From the NCBI RefSeq assembly GCF_938039775.1, contig NZ_CALHTQ010000054.1:1-10653 (forward strand): a stretch of 10,653 nt of DNA. Direction: 5' to 3'. Both the position numbers and the translations under genes were made by a program. This document shows positions 1-7,352 of this stretch, one piece after another. This stretch comes from an uncultured Mogibacterium sp. (GTDB lineage: Bacteria > Bacillota_A > Clostridia > Peptostreptococcales > Anaerovoracaceae). The notes under the pieces were generated by a model, which was not told where the DNA came from, searched no databases, and saw nothing but the letters and a program-made list of their open reading frames with translations. Positions within the stretch are counted from its first letter, which is position 1. Every line of letters starts with the position of its first letter.

Positions 1-27
1 GCGTGGCCGTTGGCTACGCTGTTTTTT
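1..27 (+). terminator. Intrinsic terminator of an upstream gene
   Basis: Arms at 1-8 (GCGTGGCC) and 12-19 (GGCTACGC) pair over 8 bp with one G-T wobble and a 3-nt loop. A run of six T follows at 22-27. This is a canonical Rho-independent terminator. The gene it ends lies outside the window, and the stem may extend further left. Confidence 0.75.
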
Positions 28-82
28 ATAGAAAAATCGAAATAAACAATAACTTTAAAAAACATAATTGCAGTAAATAATA

Positions 83-111
83 TTGAACTCATGCACATAT
101 CTCTTTATAAT
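83..111 (+). promoter_or_regulatory. Sigma-A promoter of pepD
   Basis: TTGAAC (83-88) and a perfect TATAAT (106-111) are separated by 17 nt, the ideal spacing for the vegetative sigma factor. Transcription would begin near 118, giving a leader of about 48 nt before the pepD start codon. Confidence 0.8.
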
Positions 112-112
112 T

Positions 113-135
113 ATTTATGTATATACTACATAAAT
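113..135. promoter_or_regulatory. Perfect inverted repeat over the pepD transcription start (candidate operator)
   Basis: Arms ATTTATGTA (113-121) and TACATAAAT (127-135) are exact reverse complements around a 5-nt centre. The repeat begins one base after the -10 box and covers the predicted +1. That position suits a repressor site. It could also be a weak 5' hairpin in the RNA, but the arms are nearly all A/T. No regulator gene is linked to it here. Confidence 0.5.
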
Positions 136-165
136 TTATGATTGCGACATTATGGAGGTTATCAA

Positions 166-1614
166 ATGAGCGACTTAAGTAAATTAGCACCACAAGAAGT
201 GTTTAGATATTTCAAAGAAATCAGTGATGTTCCTCGTGCGTCAGGATACACCGATAAGATTAGTGCATATCTCGTTAATTTTGCAAAGGAGCATGAGCTA
301 GAATATTATCAGGATGATTCAGGAAATGTAATTATCTGGAAGGAAGGAACTCCTGGATATGAGAACTCTGACATGGTTATGATTCAGGGTCATATGGATA
401 TCGTTGCTGAAAAGACTGAAGATAGCACTCATGATTTCCAGAATGATCCAATTGAACTGATTATCGACGGAGATTTACTAACTGCTAATAATACTACTCT
501 TGGAGCTGATGACGGTATTGCTATAGCTATGGGTCTTGCGCTCCTTGATTCAACAGACATTCCTCATCCACCGCTAGAGTTCATAGCGACTGTTGATGAA
601 GAAATCGGTATGCTCGGTGCGTACGCTCTAGATGGATCTAAGATTAGGTCTCGTAAGGTAATCAATGTAGACTCTGAGGATGAGGGCGTAATCACTGTTG
701 GCTGTGCTGGTGCAGTAGATATCTTTACAAGTTTCCCTGCAGAGAAGAAGGTTGTTAAAGGTGTTAAATACAAATATCTCGTTGAGGGATTACTCGGTGG
801 TCACTCTGGGCTAGATATTCACCAGGAGCGTGCAAACGCTGGCCAGATTGTGGCTAGAATGTTACTAGATGCTAGCGAAAAGGCTGAGCTCAATCTCGTG
901 TCCATCAAGGGTGGTAGAGCAACTAACGTAATCCTCGGAAAGGTAGAGGGTGAAGTAATTGTCGCTGCTTCTGATGTAAAGGCGTTTGAAGAGAGCATTG
1001 CTGCTTCCACTGAAGAGATTAAGGCTGAGTACCGCACTTCTGACCCTGGAATCACTGTATCCATTGAGGCCGTTGGTGAGGTAGAAGAAGAGGCAATCGA
1101 CAACGTGTGCCAGGAAAACTTCTTTAAGTTCGTTGTTGCTTGCCCAGTGGGAGTAGAGCATTACAGCGTAGAGCTAAAGGGACTTGTTGAGACATCTCAC
1201 TCAATTGGAGTTATCAAGATTGAAGAGGGAAGATTAATTACTAAATCAATGTCTAGATCAAGTGTAAACTCTCGCAACTATCTCATAACTAAGAAGATTA
1301 GAATTCTTGCAGAAGCACTAGGTGCAGAGACCGAGCTAGGAAGCTCGTATGGTGCTTGGGAATTTAACAACAAGTCGGATCTTCTCGATGTATGCGTCGC
1401 TGCATATAAGGAGCAGTATGGTGAAGAGCCAGTCGTAAGCGCAATGCACGCAGGTATTGAGTGTGGAATCTGGGCTGAGAAGGTAGGTAAGGTAGATGCG
1501 GTATCTATAGGACCAGACATCTCAGACGTTCACTCTGTAAACGAGAATATCTCTATCTCATCAACTGAAAGAACTTGGCAGTATTTGAAGCTTATTCTTT
1601 CACACTGCAAGTAA
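166..1614 (+). CDS. pepD: Aminoacyl-histidine dipeptidase (cytosolic non-specific dipeptidase, peptidase family M20)
   Basis: This 482-residue cytoplasmic metallopeptidase should cleave dipeptides, including Xaa-His types, using a two-zinc centre. The M20 ligands are all visible: H76 in GHMD, bridging D115 in GADDG, E145 (general base) and E146 in DEEIG, D169 in NVDSED, and H456 in DVHS near the C-terminus. Their spacing and the length closely match E. coli PepD (about 485 residues). The lid domain sits between about residues 200 and 380. There is no signal peptide. The ATG at 166 was chosen because GGAGG at 154-158 lies 7 nt upstream. The in-frame TTG at 142 would put that ribosome site inside the gene. 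The gene appears monocistronic, with its own promoter and a terminator downstream. Confidence 0.95.
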   Translation: MSDLSKLAPQEVFRYFKEISDVPRASGYTDKISAYLVNFAKEHELEYYQDDSGNVIIWKEGTPGYENSDMVMIQGHMDIVAEKTEDSTHDFQNDPIELIIDGDLLTANNTTLGADDGIAIAMGLALLDSTDIPHPPLEFIATVDEEIGMLGAYALDGSKIRSRKVINVDSEDEGVITVGCAGAVDIFTSFPAEKKVVKGVKYKYLVEGLLGGHSGLDIHQERANAGQIVARMLLDASEKAELNLVSIKGGRATNVILGKVEGEVIVAASDVKAFEESIAASTEEIKAEYRTSDPGITVSIEAVGEVEEEAIDNVCQENFFKFVVACPVGVEHYSVELKGLVETSHSIGVIKIEEGRLITKSMSRSSVNSRNYLITKKIRILAEALGAETELGSSYGAWEFNNKSDLLDVCVAAYKEQYGEEPVVSAMHAGIECGIWAEKVGKVDAVSIGPDISDVHSVNENISISSTERTWQYLKLILSHCK

Positions 1615-1680
1615 GGTGCCATGAGTAGAACAAATTAAAAAGCAACATTGAATTGTTAAATAAATAGTGATATATTAATA

Positions 1681-1717
1681 AAGACAGGAATAGTTGTATT
1701 ATTATTCCTGTCTTTTA
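1681..1717 (+). terminator. Intrinsic terminator downstream of pepD
   Basis: Arms 1681-1692 (AAGACAGGAATA) and 1703-1714 (TATTCCTGTCTT) are perfectly complementary over 12 bp with a 10-nt loop, and TTTTA ends the structure. It lies about 67 nt after the pepD stop and before the next promoter. Confidence 0.8.
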
Positions 1718-1724
1718 TGCAACA

Positions 1725-1753
1725 TTGGTTAGTTTAGTCTAACCAACTACAAT
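1725..1753 (+). promoter_or_regulatory. Promoter with embedded palindromic operator for the ABC exporter
   Basis: A -10 box TACAAT (1748-1753) has TTGGTT (1725-1730) 17 nt upstream as a weak -35. A perfect 8-bp inverted repeat, TTGGTTAG (1725-1732) and CTAACCAA (1739-1746) around six bases, covers the -35 and almost the whole spacer. A dimeric repressor bound there would block RNA polymerase. TetR-type control is common for exporters of this kind, but the regulator is not in the window, so its family is a guess. With no T-run after it, the repeat is unlikely to be a terminator. Confidence 0.6.
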
Positions 1754-1796
1754 AACATAATGTTCACAAGTTAATAAGGAAGGCAGAGGATATAAT

Positions 1797-2495
1797 ATGT
1801 ACCTGAAGATTGACAGCATAAAAAAAAGCTATGGAACGGGAGATAGCCGCGTCGATGTTCTAAAAGGGGTAAATTGTGGCGTTAAAAAGGGAGAAATATG
1901 TGTGCTTTTAGGTCCGTCAGGGTCTGGAAAGTCGACACTGCTCAATATACTTGGGGGTATCGATAAGGCAGACAGCGGATCGGTGACAATTGGAGATGAT
2001 AAACTTGAAAATTTCAATGATAAACAACTCTCTCAGTATAGGCGTAAACATCTCGGGTATATATTCCAGTCTTATAACTTGATTCCGAACTTAACTGTGA
2101 GAGAAAACATTGAAGTTGGAGCATATCTCAGTGATAATCCGCTTCCAATTGATGAACTAATTGAACTACTTGGTCTTGAGGCTCACAAGAACAAAAGACC
2201 AAATCAACTTTCAGGAGGACAGCAACAGCGTACATCCATAGGCAGAGCTATTGTTAAAAATCCTGATTTGCTTCTCTGTGATGAACCGACTGGTGCTCTT
2301 GATTATAATACTTCAAAGGAGATACTTAAGCTTATTGAAGATATAAATGAAAAGTATGGCAGCACAATAGTTATCGTCACACACAACGTTGCTATAAGTC
2401 AGATGGCACATCAGGTCATAAATCTTCATGATGGTAAGATCAGGAGCGATGAGAAGAACTCTCAGAGATTAGCTGCAGAACTAATTGAATGGTAG
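1797..2495 (+). CDS. ABC transporter ATP-binding protein (MacB/LolD-type)
   Basis: This 232-residue ATPase would power the FtsX-type permease encoded next. It carries the full set of ABC motifs: Walker [10 protein letters not shown] at 39-47, Q-loop Q91, signature LSGGQQQR at 138-145, Walker B LLLCDEP at 158-164, D-loop GALD at 166-169, and the switch histidine H196. The motif spacing and length are typical of the LolD/MacB/SalX group, which pairs with FtsX-like permeases that export or extrude peptides, antibiotics or lipids. GAGGA at 1786-1790, 6 nt before the ATG, supports the start. The 3' end overlaps the first possible start of the permease, so the two are co-translated. The substrate cannot be read from the sequence. 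Confidence 0.93.
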   Translation: MYLKIDSIKKSYGTGDSRVDVLKGVNCGVKKGEICVLLGPSGSGKSTLLNILGGIDKADSGSVTIGDDKLENFNDKQLSQYRRKHLGYIFQSYNLIPNLTVRENIEVGAYLSDNPLPIDELIELLGLEAHKNKRPNQLSGGQQQRTSIGRAIVKNPDLLLCDEPTGALDYNTSKEILKLIEDINEKYGSTIVIVTHNVAISQMAHQVINLHDGKIRSDEKNSQRLAAELIEW

Positions 2496-2503
2496 GTGTG
2501 GCT

Positions 2504-4858
2504 ATGAAGAATCCAATATATAAGAGAGTCTTTAGAGAACTCTGGGCTGAAAAAGGAAAGTATTTAGTGCTGTTTCTCTTTCTTGTATTCTCCATCGGCT
2601 TTACAAGTGGGTATCTTGTTGCCGACGGCAGTATGCTTCGCACGTATAATAACAGCTTTAAAAAGTACTCCGTTGAGAACGGTCATTTTAGCATTGCGCT
2701 TGAACCAAACTCAGACTTCGATACAGTAATAGAAGGGCTTGAAAAGAGCAATTCAATTAAGGTGCAGAAGCAGTTTTACAAAGAACAGGACGTGACATCG
2801 GGTAAGCACAAGGGAGATACATTCCGAATTTACAAGAACAGGAAGACCTTAAACAAGATATCCATGATGTCTGGTTATCTGCCTAAAAGAGTTGACGAGA
2901 TAGCAATAGACCGTCTATATGCTGAAAATAATAAGATTAAAATCGGTGATACTTTAAGCATAAATGGACACAAATTCAAGGTGTCGGGGTTCAGTGCCTT
3001 CTCAGACTATAGTGCGCTGTTTAAAAATAATGCAGACATGATGTTCGATGCACAGAAGTTCACAGTGGCTGTTGTTACAGATGAAGCATGGGATGAGCTT
3101 GGAGATAATGGAATAGTTTATTCCTATGCTTGGCGAAATAACGACCAGAAGCTGTCAGAAAAAGAGCAAAAGGACAAGGCTGTAGCTGTTAAGGATGAGC
3201 TTATAGAAAAACGTGTGATGCTTTCTGACATAATAGCTAGACCAGATAACAATGCGATTATGTTTACAGGAAATGACTTTGGACATGACATGGCAATGAT
3301 GCAGTTCATGCTTTATATAATCATGGCGGTCATCGCGTTTATATTCGCTATCAGTGCTAGAAATGGTATTGAGAAGGAGTCTAAAACCGTCGGAACACTT
3401 AGGGCAACAGGATACACGAAGCGAGAACTTTTGTCATACTACTTAATGCTACCAATGATTGTATCGCTCGTAGCTGCGATTATAGGAAATGTGCTTGGGT
3501 ATTTATGGCTTAAGAATTACATTGCAAAGGCGTATTACCACAGTTATTCGCTTCCTATGTACACGACTTATTGGAACAGCGAGGCTTTTATTAAGACAAC
3601 GATAGTTCCGTTAGTAATAGTTCTGATTGTGGATTTGGTAGTTCTAATGCTTGCACTTAGGACCGAGCCACTACAGCTCCTGAGAGGAGAGGTCAAGAAC
3701 AAGAGGCGTTCTAGAAATCCGATATCCCTACCTAACTGGAGATTCATATCAAGATTTAGGACGAGGATTATACTTCATAATATTGGTGCCTACGTTACAC
3801 TAGCGATAGGAATTCTCTTGGCTAGTATACTGATGATGTTCGGAACTATGCTTGGGCCTATGCTTCATCATTTTAAAGCAGATGTCGTAAAAAGTCAGAT
3901 TGCAACATACCAATATGTCCTCAAAGCACCGTACGATGTTACGTACGAAAGAGCGGAGAAATACGCGTACTCAACGCTTCAGAATGAACGAGATGAAGAT
4001 GTATCGATATTTGGAATCGAAGATAACTCCAGGTATTTTAAAGGAAAGCTAATTGCTACTGAAAATAGCATAAAACAAGCTAATAATCCTAGTGATTCCA
4101 CTTCTTCGGGTTTTTCTAGTTCAAAGTATGATAACGGTAAGAAGGAGATAGAGGTACTCGCATCAAGTGGATACATGGAAAAGTATCGCTTAAAGAATGG
4201 GGACAAGATTAAGCTACATGCGAAGTTTGGCAATGAAAAATATACATTTATAATAAAGAGGACTTACAAATATCCATCCTCGCTTGCTCTATTCATGCCG
4301 ATAAAAACATATAATGAGGTGTTCGGAAAAGCCGCGGATAATTATACAGGATATTTCTCGGATAAGAAGCTAGGTGATATAGATAAGAAATTTGTTGCCA
4401 CGGTAATCACTAAGAAGGATTTGACGCTTGCAGCTGATCAATTAGAATCATCCATGGGTGAAATATTTGAGATGTTCGGTGCATTTGCTTGCACACTGTA
4501 TATGCTGTTCTTGTATCTGCTTGCAAAATCAGCGATTGAAAAGAGCGTGAATTCAATTTCTCTCGTCAAGATACTTGGTTACTCGAATAGAGAAATAGGC
4601 TTGCTGTATAACCGAGCAACAGGAATAGTTGCGATTTCATCGCTTGTTATTTCTATATTCCTAGCGGAGCAAATCATAAGAGAGATGTTTCATTACATGA
4701 TGCTTGATTATAGTGGTTGCCTAGGTTATTACATTGCACCGTCAGTATACATTAAAATCCTGGTACTTGGCATAGCTGGATATTTCTTGATATCCAGGGT
4801 ACTAATGCATCAGATTAAGAAAATTCCAATGGCTGTTGCTCTAAAGCAAGTAGAGTAG
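2504..4858 (+). CDS. FtsX-like ABC transporter permease, two FtsX domains
   Basis: This 784-residue membrane protein is the partner of the ATPase. Hydrophobic segments are near residues 20-41, 266-287, 307-335, 364-386, 424-452, 652-677, 705-726 and 748-768. That gives eight helices in two 4-helix halves, each half with a large extracytoplasmic domain (about 42-262 and 455-648). Both halves carry the FtsX coupling-helix pattern, seen as LRATGYTKREL and VKILGYSNREI. This is the long permease type common in Clostridia and associated with peptide or drug efflux, or envelope stress. I prefer the ATG at 2504, since MKNP followed by a basic stretch and the first helix is the usual N-terminus. An in-frame ATG at 2489 would overlap the ATPase by 7 nt and add five residues. 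The ribosome site is weak (AGGTG, 2494-2498), which fits translational coupling. Confidence 0.9.
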   Translation: MKNPIYKRVFRELWAEKGKYLVLFLFLVFSIGFTSGYLVADGSMLRTYNNSFKKYSVENGHFSIALEPNSDFDTVIEGLEKSNSIKVQKQFYKEQDVTSGKHKGDTFRIYKNRKTLNKISMMSGYLPKRVDEIAIDRLYAENNKIKIGDTLSINGHKFKVSGFSAFSDYSALFKNNADMMFDAQKFTVAVVTDEAWDELGDNGIVYSYAWRNNDQKLSEKEQKDKAVAVKDELIEKRVMLSDIIARPDNNAIMFTGNDFGHDMAMMQFMLYIIMAVIAFIFAISARNGIEKESKTVGTLRATGYTKRELLSYYLMLPMIVSLVAAIIGNVLGYLWLKNYIAKAYYHSYSLPMYTTYWNSEAFIKTTIVPLVIVLIVDLVVLMLALRTEPLQLLRGEVKNKRRSRNPISLPNWRFISRFRTRIILHNIGAYVTLAIGILLASILMMFGTMLGPMLHHFKADVVKSQIATYQYVLKAPYDVTYERAEKYAYSTLQNERDEDVSIFGIEDNSRYFKGKLIATENSIKQANNPSDSTSSGFSSSKYDNGKKEIEVLASSGYMEKYRLKNGDKIKLHAKFGNEKYTFIIKRTYKYPSSLALFMPIKTYNEVFGKAADNYTGYFSDKKLGDIDKKFVATVITKKDLTLAADQLESSMGEIFEMFGAFACTLYMLFLYLLAKSAIEKSVNSISLVKILGYSNREIGLLYNRATGIVAISSLVISIFLAEQIIREMFHYMMLDYSGCLGYYIAPSVYIKILVLGIAGYFLISRVLMHQIKKIPMAVALKQVE

Positions 4859-4861
4859 ACT

Positions 4862-4895
4862 ACTAATGATTTTGTAAATATCGAGCCTCATTAGT
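4862..4895. repeat. Short inverted repeat after the permease gene
   Basis: ACTAATGA (4862-4869) and TCATTAGT (4888-4895) are exact reverse complements separated by 18 nt, just after the permease stop codon. There is no T-run after it. It could be an RNA 3' hairpin, but eight A/T-rich pairs with a long loop make this weak. Confidence 0.3.
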
Positions 4896-4900
4896 GCATA

Positions 4901-4953
4901 TGAAAAGACGCTATATCAATTGATATTTCAACTGGTATAGCATCTTTTCAGTT
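4901..4953. terminator. Bidirectional terminator between convergent genes
   Basis: Arms 4901-4915 and 4936-4950 pair over 15 positions with a single C-A mismatch. The arms carry an A-run on the left and a T-run on the right, so on either strand the hairpin ends in a U-rich stretch. It sits between the permease (plus strand) and the phosphoesterase (minus strand) and can end both transcripts. Confidence 0.65.
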
Positions 4954-5016
4954 TGTGCTATGTAAGCCATATATTAGCATCTTGCAAGTCTAATTTCATA
5001 GTGAAGATATAGTAAT

Positions 5017-5499
5017 TTAATATTCAATTATAGTTGCTGCAAGTTTATTATCGTTAGCTATAATCAGAGCGCAAGAGCTCTTACTACCACTTCTTGGGTT
5101 AGTGAGACTGCCTGGATTTATAAGCCTTATACCAGATGAAACTTCGTTTACAGGAACGTGAGTATGTCCGAAGCACACGGCAGAGCAGCCGTGCTGTTCT
5201 GCAAGGTATTTTAGGTTCATGAGCGAGAAATTAACATTCTCCATGTGACCATGCGTAATAATGATTTTGCCGGCAGGCGTTTCAACGATCTCAAATCGTT
5301 CCTTGTTACATCCATCGCAGTTTCCGGGCACACAACTAACATGGGTACCAGTTTGCTCTTCTATCTCATGGGCATCCTTAATGAAATCACCGCAGTGGAT
5401 TATGCAATCTATCTTGCAAATTGAGGTTGATATACGTTCGTACATCTCGAGTGCACGGTCAAGTTCGCCGTGCGTGTCACTTAAAACCATAATATTCAT
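5017..5499 (-). CDS. YfcE/YsnB-family metallophosphoesterase
   Basis: This 160-residue calcineurin-like phosphodiesterase has the family motifs in order: D8-x-H10 (SDTHG), GD at 37-38, GNCD at 59-62, H83 and H85 in THGH, and GHTH at 111-114. NPGS at 128-131 is also typical. These residues hold two divalent metals, often manganese. YfcE-type proteins hydrolyse artificial phosphodiesters and their natural substrate is unclear. In other Bacillota the homologue often lies next to rph and a nucleotide pyrophosphatase gene. Here it stands alone. The ATG at 5499 puts the conserved SDTHG motif at residue 7, as in homologues. In-frame upstream starts (TTG at 5526, ATG at 5517) only add residues foreign to the family. 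No start has a ribosome site, and the chosen one lies 6 nt after an extended -10 box. Confidence 0.88.
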   Translation of the reverse strand: MNIMVLSDTHGELDRALEMYERISTSICKIDCIIHCGDFIKDAHEIEEQTGTHVSCVPGNCDGCNKERFEIVETPAGKIIITHGHMENVNFSLMNLKYLAEQHGCSAVCFGHTHVPVNEVSSGIRLINPGSLTNPRSGSKSSCALIIANDNKLAATIIEY

Positions 5500-5505
5500 A
5501 CGGAT

Positions 5506-5514
5506 ATTGTAGCA
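5506..5514 (-). promoter_or_regulatory. Extended -10 promoter of the phosphoesterase gene
   Basis: Read on the minus strand, TGCTACAAT is an extended -10 element (TGn followed by TACAAT). The hexamer at 5511-5506 is followed by 6 nt and then ATG at 5499, so transcription would start at or within a base of the initiation codon. No good -35 is seen at 16-18 nt spacing, which extended -10 promoters tolerate. Confidence 0.55.
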
Positions 5515-5533
5515 CATAGGATACAATTCATAT

Positions 5534-5550
5534 ACTTGTTTTGAACAAGT
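5534..5550. promoter_or_regulatory. Perfect palindrome between divergent promoters (candidate operator)
   Basis: ACTTGTT (5534-5540) and AACAAGT (5544-5550) flank a 3-nt centre. The repeat overlaps the -35 box of the hydrolase promoter and lies about 35-51 nt upstream of the predicted phosphoesterase start. One bound regulator could affect both genes. The regulator is unknown. Confidence 0.5.
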
Positions 5551-5569
5551 GCAGCAATTAAAATATAAC
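5541..5569 (+). promoter_or_regulatory. Sigma-A promoter of the alpha/beta hydrolase gene
   Basis: TTGAAC (5541-5546) and TATAAC (5564-5569) are 17 nt apart. The -35 is identical to that of pepD. Transcription would start near 5576, just ahead of the GAGG ribosome site at 5584-5587. This may also feed purC and the genes beyond it. Confidence 0.7.
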
Positions 5570-5594
5570 TGAAAGAATTTAGTGAGGTAATTAA

Positions 5595-6359
5595 GTGATC
5601 ACACGAGGAGTTACTATCAGGGAAGGTTCGCTGGCAATCCACGGAAGATGGTACATGGATGGGCGTGAAGAGAAGCACCCGACCATCATAATCTGCCACG
5701 AATTTGGAACCAATATGAGATTTACAAGCAGGTATGCTCAGATGCTTTGCAAGCAAGGGTATGCTGTGTTTGTGTTTGACTTTTGTGGTTCCGAGAGTGG
5801 TACTAGTAGAGGCCGTAAACCAACGGAGATGAGTGTAACGACGGAGGTTGTTGATCTACTAGTGGTGCTAGGTTATGTAGAAGGCAGGCCGTTTGTAAAT
5901 ACTAATGCGATATTTCTCATGGGATGTTCTCAGGGAGGTCTCGTTGCTTCGCTTGTAGCTGAGAAGCGAAAGGATGAGGTAAAGAAACTTGTTCTTTACT
6001 ATCCTGCTCTATCGATACCTGACGATGCTCGGAAGGGTTCAATGCTCGGAGCTGAATTTAACGGCGAGGAGATTCCAGATAGTTTCAAGGTAATGAATGA
6101 TAAGTTCAGAGTTGGAAAGCGCTATGTCGCGGATGCAATCGTGCTAAGCGAATGGCGAGAGATGATGAGGTATAAGAATCCAGTTCTAATTGTACATGGA
6201 ACTGATGATGAGCTGGTTGATATAGATTATGCCCGTAAAGCAGCAAAGATATTTCCAAATGCTAAGCTCGTGGAAATCGAGGGCGGAAAGCATCTATTTC
6301 CATCTCTCGAGGAAAGAAAAATTGCTGTTGCTGAGACGATAAGATTTCTTTGGGAGTAG
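5595..6359 (+). CDS. Alpha/beta hydrolase, probable esterase of the cinnamoyl/feruloyl-esterase type
   Basis: This 254-residue cytoplasmic protein has an alpha/beta-hydrolase fold. The nucleophile elbow is GCSQG (110-114) with Ser112. The acid is Asp205 in HGTDDELV, and the histidine is His233 in GGKH. CHEFG (34-38) supplies the oxyanion-hole region after the first core strands. The pattern and length resemble the small bacterial cinnamoyl/feruloyl esterases (such as Est1E and lactobacillus enzymes) and related acyl-ester hydrolases, with a short cap between about 140 and 190. The substrate cannot be fixed: a carboxylic ester is likely, a peptide or thioester is possible. The start is GTG, set by GAGG at 5584-5587 with a 7-nt gap. 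The gene opens a same-strand series, and purC follows after 76 nt without a terminator. Confidence 0.85.
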   Translation: MITRGVTIREGSLAIHGRWYMDGREEKHPTIIICHEFGTNMRFTSRYAQMLCKQGYAVFVFDFCGSESGTSRGRKPTEMSVTTEVVDLLVVLGYVEGRPFVNTNAIFLMGCSQGGLVASLVAEKRKDEVKKLVLYYPALSIPDDARKGSMLGAEFNGEEIPDSFKVMNDKFRVGKRYVADAIVLSEWREMMRYKNPVLIVHGTDDELVDIDYARKAAKIFPNAKLVEIEGGKHLFPSLEERKIAVAETIRFLWE

Positions 6360-6376
6360 CGGGCGACGGCAATTGG

Positions 6377-6385
6377 TGATACAAT
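6377..6385 (+). promoter_or_regulatory. Possible extended -10 promoter for purC
   Basis: TGATACAAT has the TGn plus TACAAT form of an extended -10 box. No convincing -35 lies 16-18 nt upstream. Transcription would begin near 6392, giving a leader of about 44 nt, too short for a purine riboswitch. Read-through from the hydrolase promoter is the alternative. Confidence 0.4.
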
Positions 6386-6435
6386 TTATATCATACAGAT
6401 TTGTAAGTTGCTTAAAGATAATAGGAGGAAGCAAG

Positions 6436-7305
6436 ATGCAGGAGTTTAAACCTTTTAAGGCTGGCAAGGTGCGAGAGATTTATGATAATGGTGACAATCT
6501 AATTATGGTTGCTACAGATAGAATTTCAGCGTTCGACCATATTCTTAAGAATGATATCGTTGATAAGGGTGCAATACTAACCCAGATATCGAAGTTCTGG
6601 TTCGATTTGACAAGTGATCTTGTGCCAAATCACCTAATTTCAGTAGACAACGATGACATGCCTGAGTTCTTCAGAAGCGAGAAGTTTGCGCGCCGCAGCA
6701 CTATGTGCCGCAAGCTCGATATGTTACCTCTAGAGTGCATCGTTAGAGGATATATTACTGGCAGTGGTTGGGCGAGCTACCAGGAAACTGGGGAAGTTTG
6801 TGGAATCAAGCTGCCAGAAGGGCTTAGAGAGTCTGAAAAGCTGCCGGAAGCTATTTATACACCTAGTACAAAGGCTGAAATCGGCGATCACGATGAGAAT
6901 ATCTCATATGAGAAGAGTATCGAAGTACTGGAGAAGGCGTACCCAGGAAAGGGAGAAGAACTAGCTCGTAAGGTTAAGGAACTGACTCTTGCCGTGTACA
7001 AGAAGTGTGCAGATTATGCGCTTGAAAGAGGCATCATAATCGCTGATACTAAGCTTGAGTTTGGATTAGATGAAGATGGTAATATCGTACTAGCTGATGA
7101 AGTGCTTACACCTGATAGCTCCAGATTCTGGCCAGTAGCGGGCTATGAAGTAGGAAAGTCGCAACCATCTTATGATAAACAGTTTGTGAGAGATTGGCTA
7201 AAGGCAAATCCAGACAGCGATTACAAGCTTCCTGACGAAGTAATTGAGAAGACTATCGAGAAGTACAAGGAAGCGTATAAGCTTTTGACAGGTGAAGATT
7301 TCTAG
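6436..7305 (+). CDS. purC: Phosphoribosylaminoimidazole-succinocarboxamide synthase (SAICAR synthetase)
   Basis: This 289-residue enzyme joins CAIR and L-aspartate using ATP to form SAICAR, a step in de novo purine synthesis in the cytoplasm. Family motifs are present in order: GKVREIYD (10-17) in the ATP-binding hairpin, ATDRISAFD (26-34), the LECIVRGYITGSGW block (99-112) for CAIR binding, EIGDHDENIS (148-157), and IADTKLEFG to LADEVLTPDSSRFWP (202-233) with the metal and aspartate site residues. It is the longer PurC form (about 290-306 residues, as in yeast), rather than the roughly 240-residue Bacillus form. AGGAGGAA at 6423-6430 sets the ATG at 6436. An in-frame TTG at 6373 has no ribosome site. 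No other pur gene is in the window, so purC is detached from the usual purine operon. Confidence 0.96.
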   Translation: MQEFKPFKAGKVREIYDNGDNLIMVATDRISAFDHILKNDIVDKGAILTQISKFWFDLTSDLVPNHLISVDNDDMPEFFRSEKFARRSTMCRKLDMLPLECIVRGYITGSGWASYQETGEVCGIKLPEGLRESEKLPEAIYTPSTKAEIGDHDENISYEKSIEVLEKAYPGKGEELARKVKELTLAVYKKCADYALERGIIIADTKLEFGLDEDGNIVLADEVLTPDSSRFWPVAGYEVGKSQPSYDKQFVRDWLKANPDSDYKLPDEVIEKTIEKYKEAYKLLTGEDF

Positions 7306-7326
7306 GTTGTATTAATATGACTTTTA

Positions 7327-7352
7327 TTGAGAGCCGTAGCTGCGGCTCTCAA
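7327..7352 (+). other. Strong hairpin between purC and mntP, without a T-run
   Basis: TTGAGAGCCG (7327-7336) and CGGCTCTCAA (7343-7352) form a perfect 10-bp, GC-rich stem with a 6-nt loop, 16 nt before the mntP start. Only AATTATAT follows, so a standard intrinsic terminator is unlikely. It may be a weak terminator or attenuator, an RNA processing or stability element, or a structure affecting mntP translation. Confidence 0.55.

Noticed and set aside
138..182. 14-codon leader peptide frame overlapping the start of pepD
   Set aside because: It has no ribosome site of its own, and its frame runs through the pepD ribosome site and first codons. No run of regulatory codons is present.
5496..5756. 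Minus-strand open frame of 86 codons spanning the divergent promoter region
   Set aside because: It overlaps both real genes and the hydrolase promoter, with no recognisable motif.
6386..6435. Purine (guanine/adenine or PRPP) riboswitch before purC
   Set aside because: The leader is about 44 nt and A/T-rich, with no three-way junction or terminator stem.
6373..6435. In-frame N-terminal extension of purC from TTG at 6373
   Set aside because: The ATG at 6436 has an excellent AGGAGGAA site, and the family N-terminus begins just after it. The extension covers the likely promoter.
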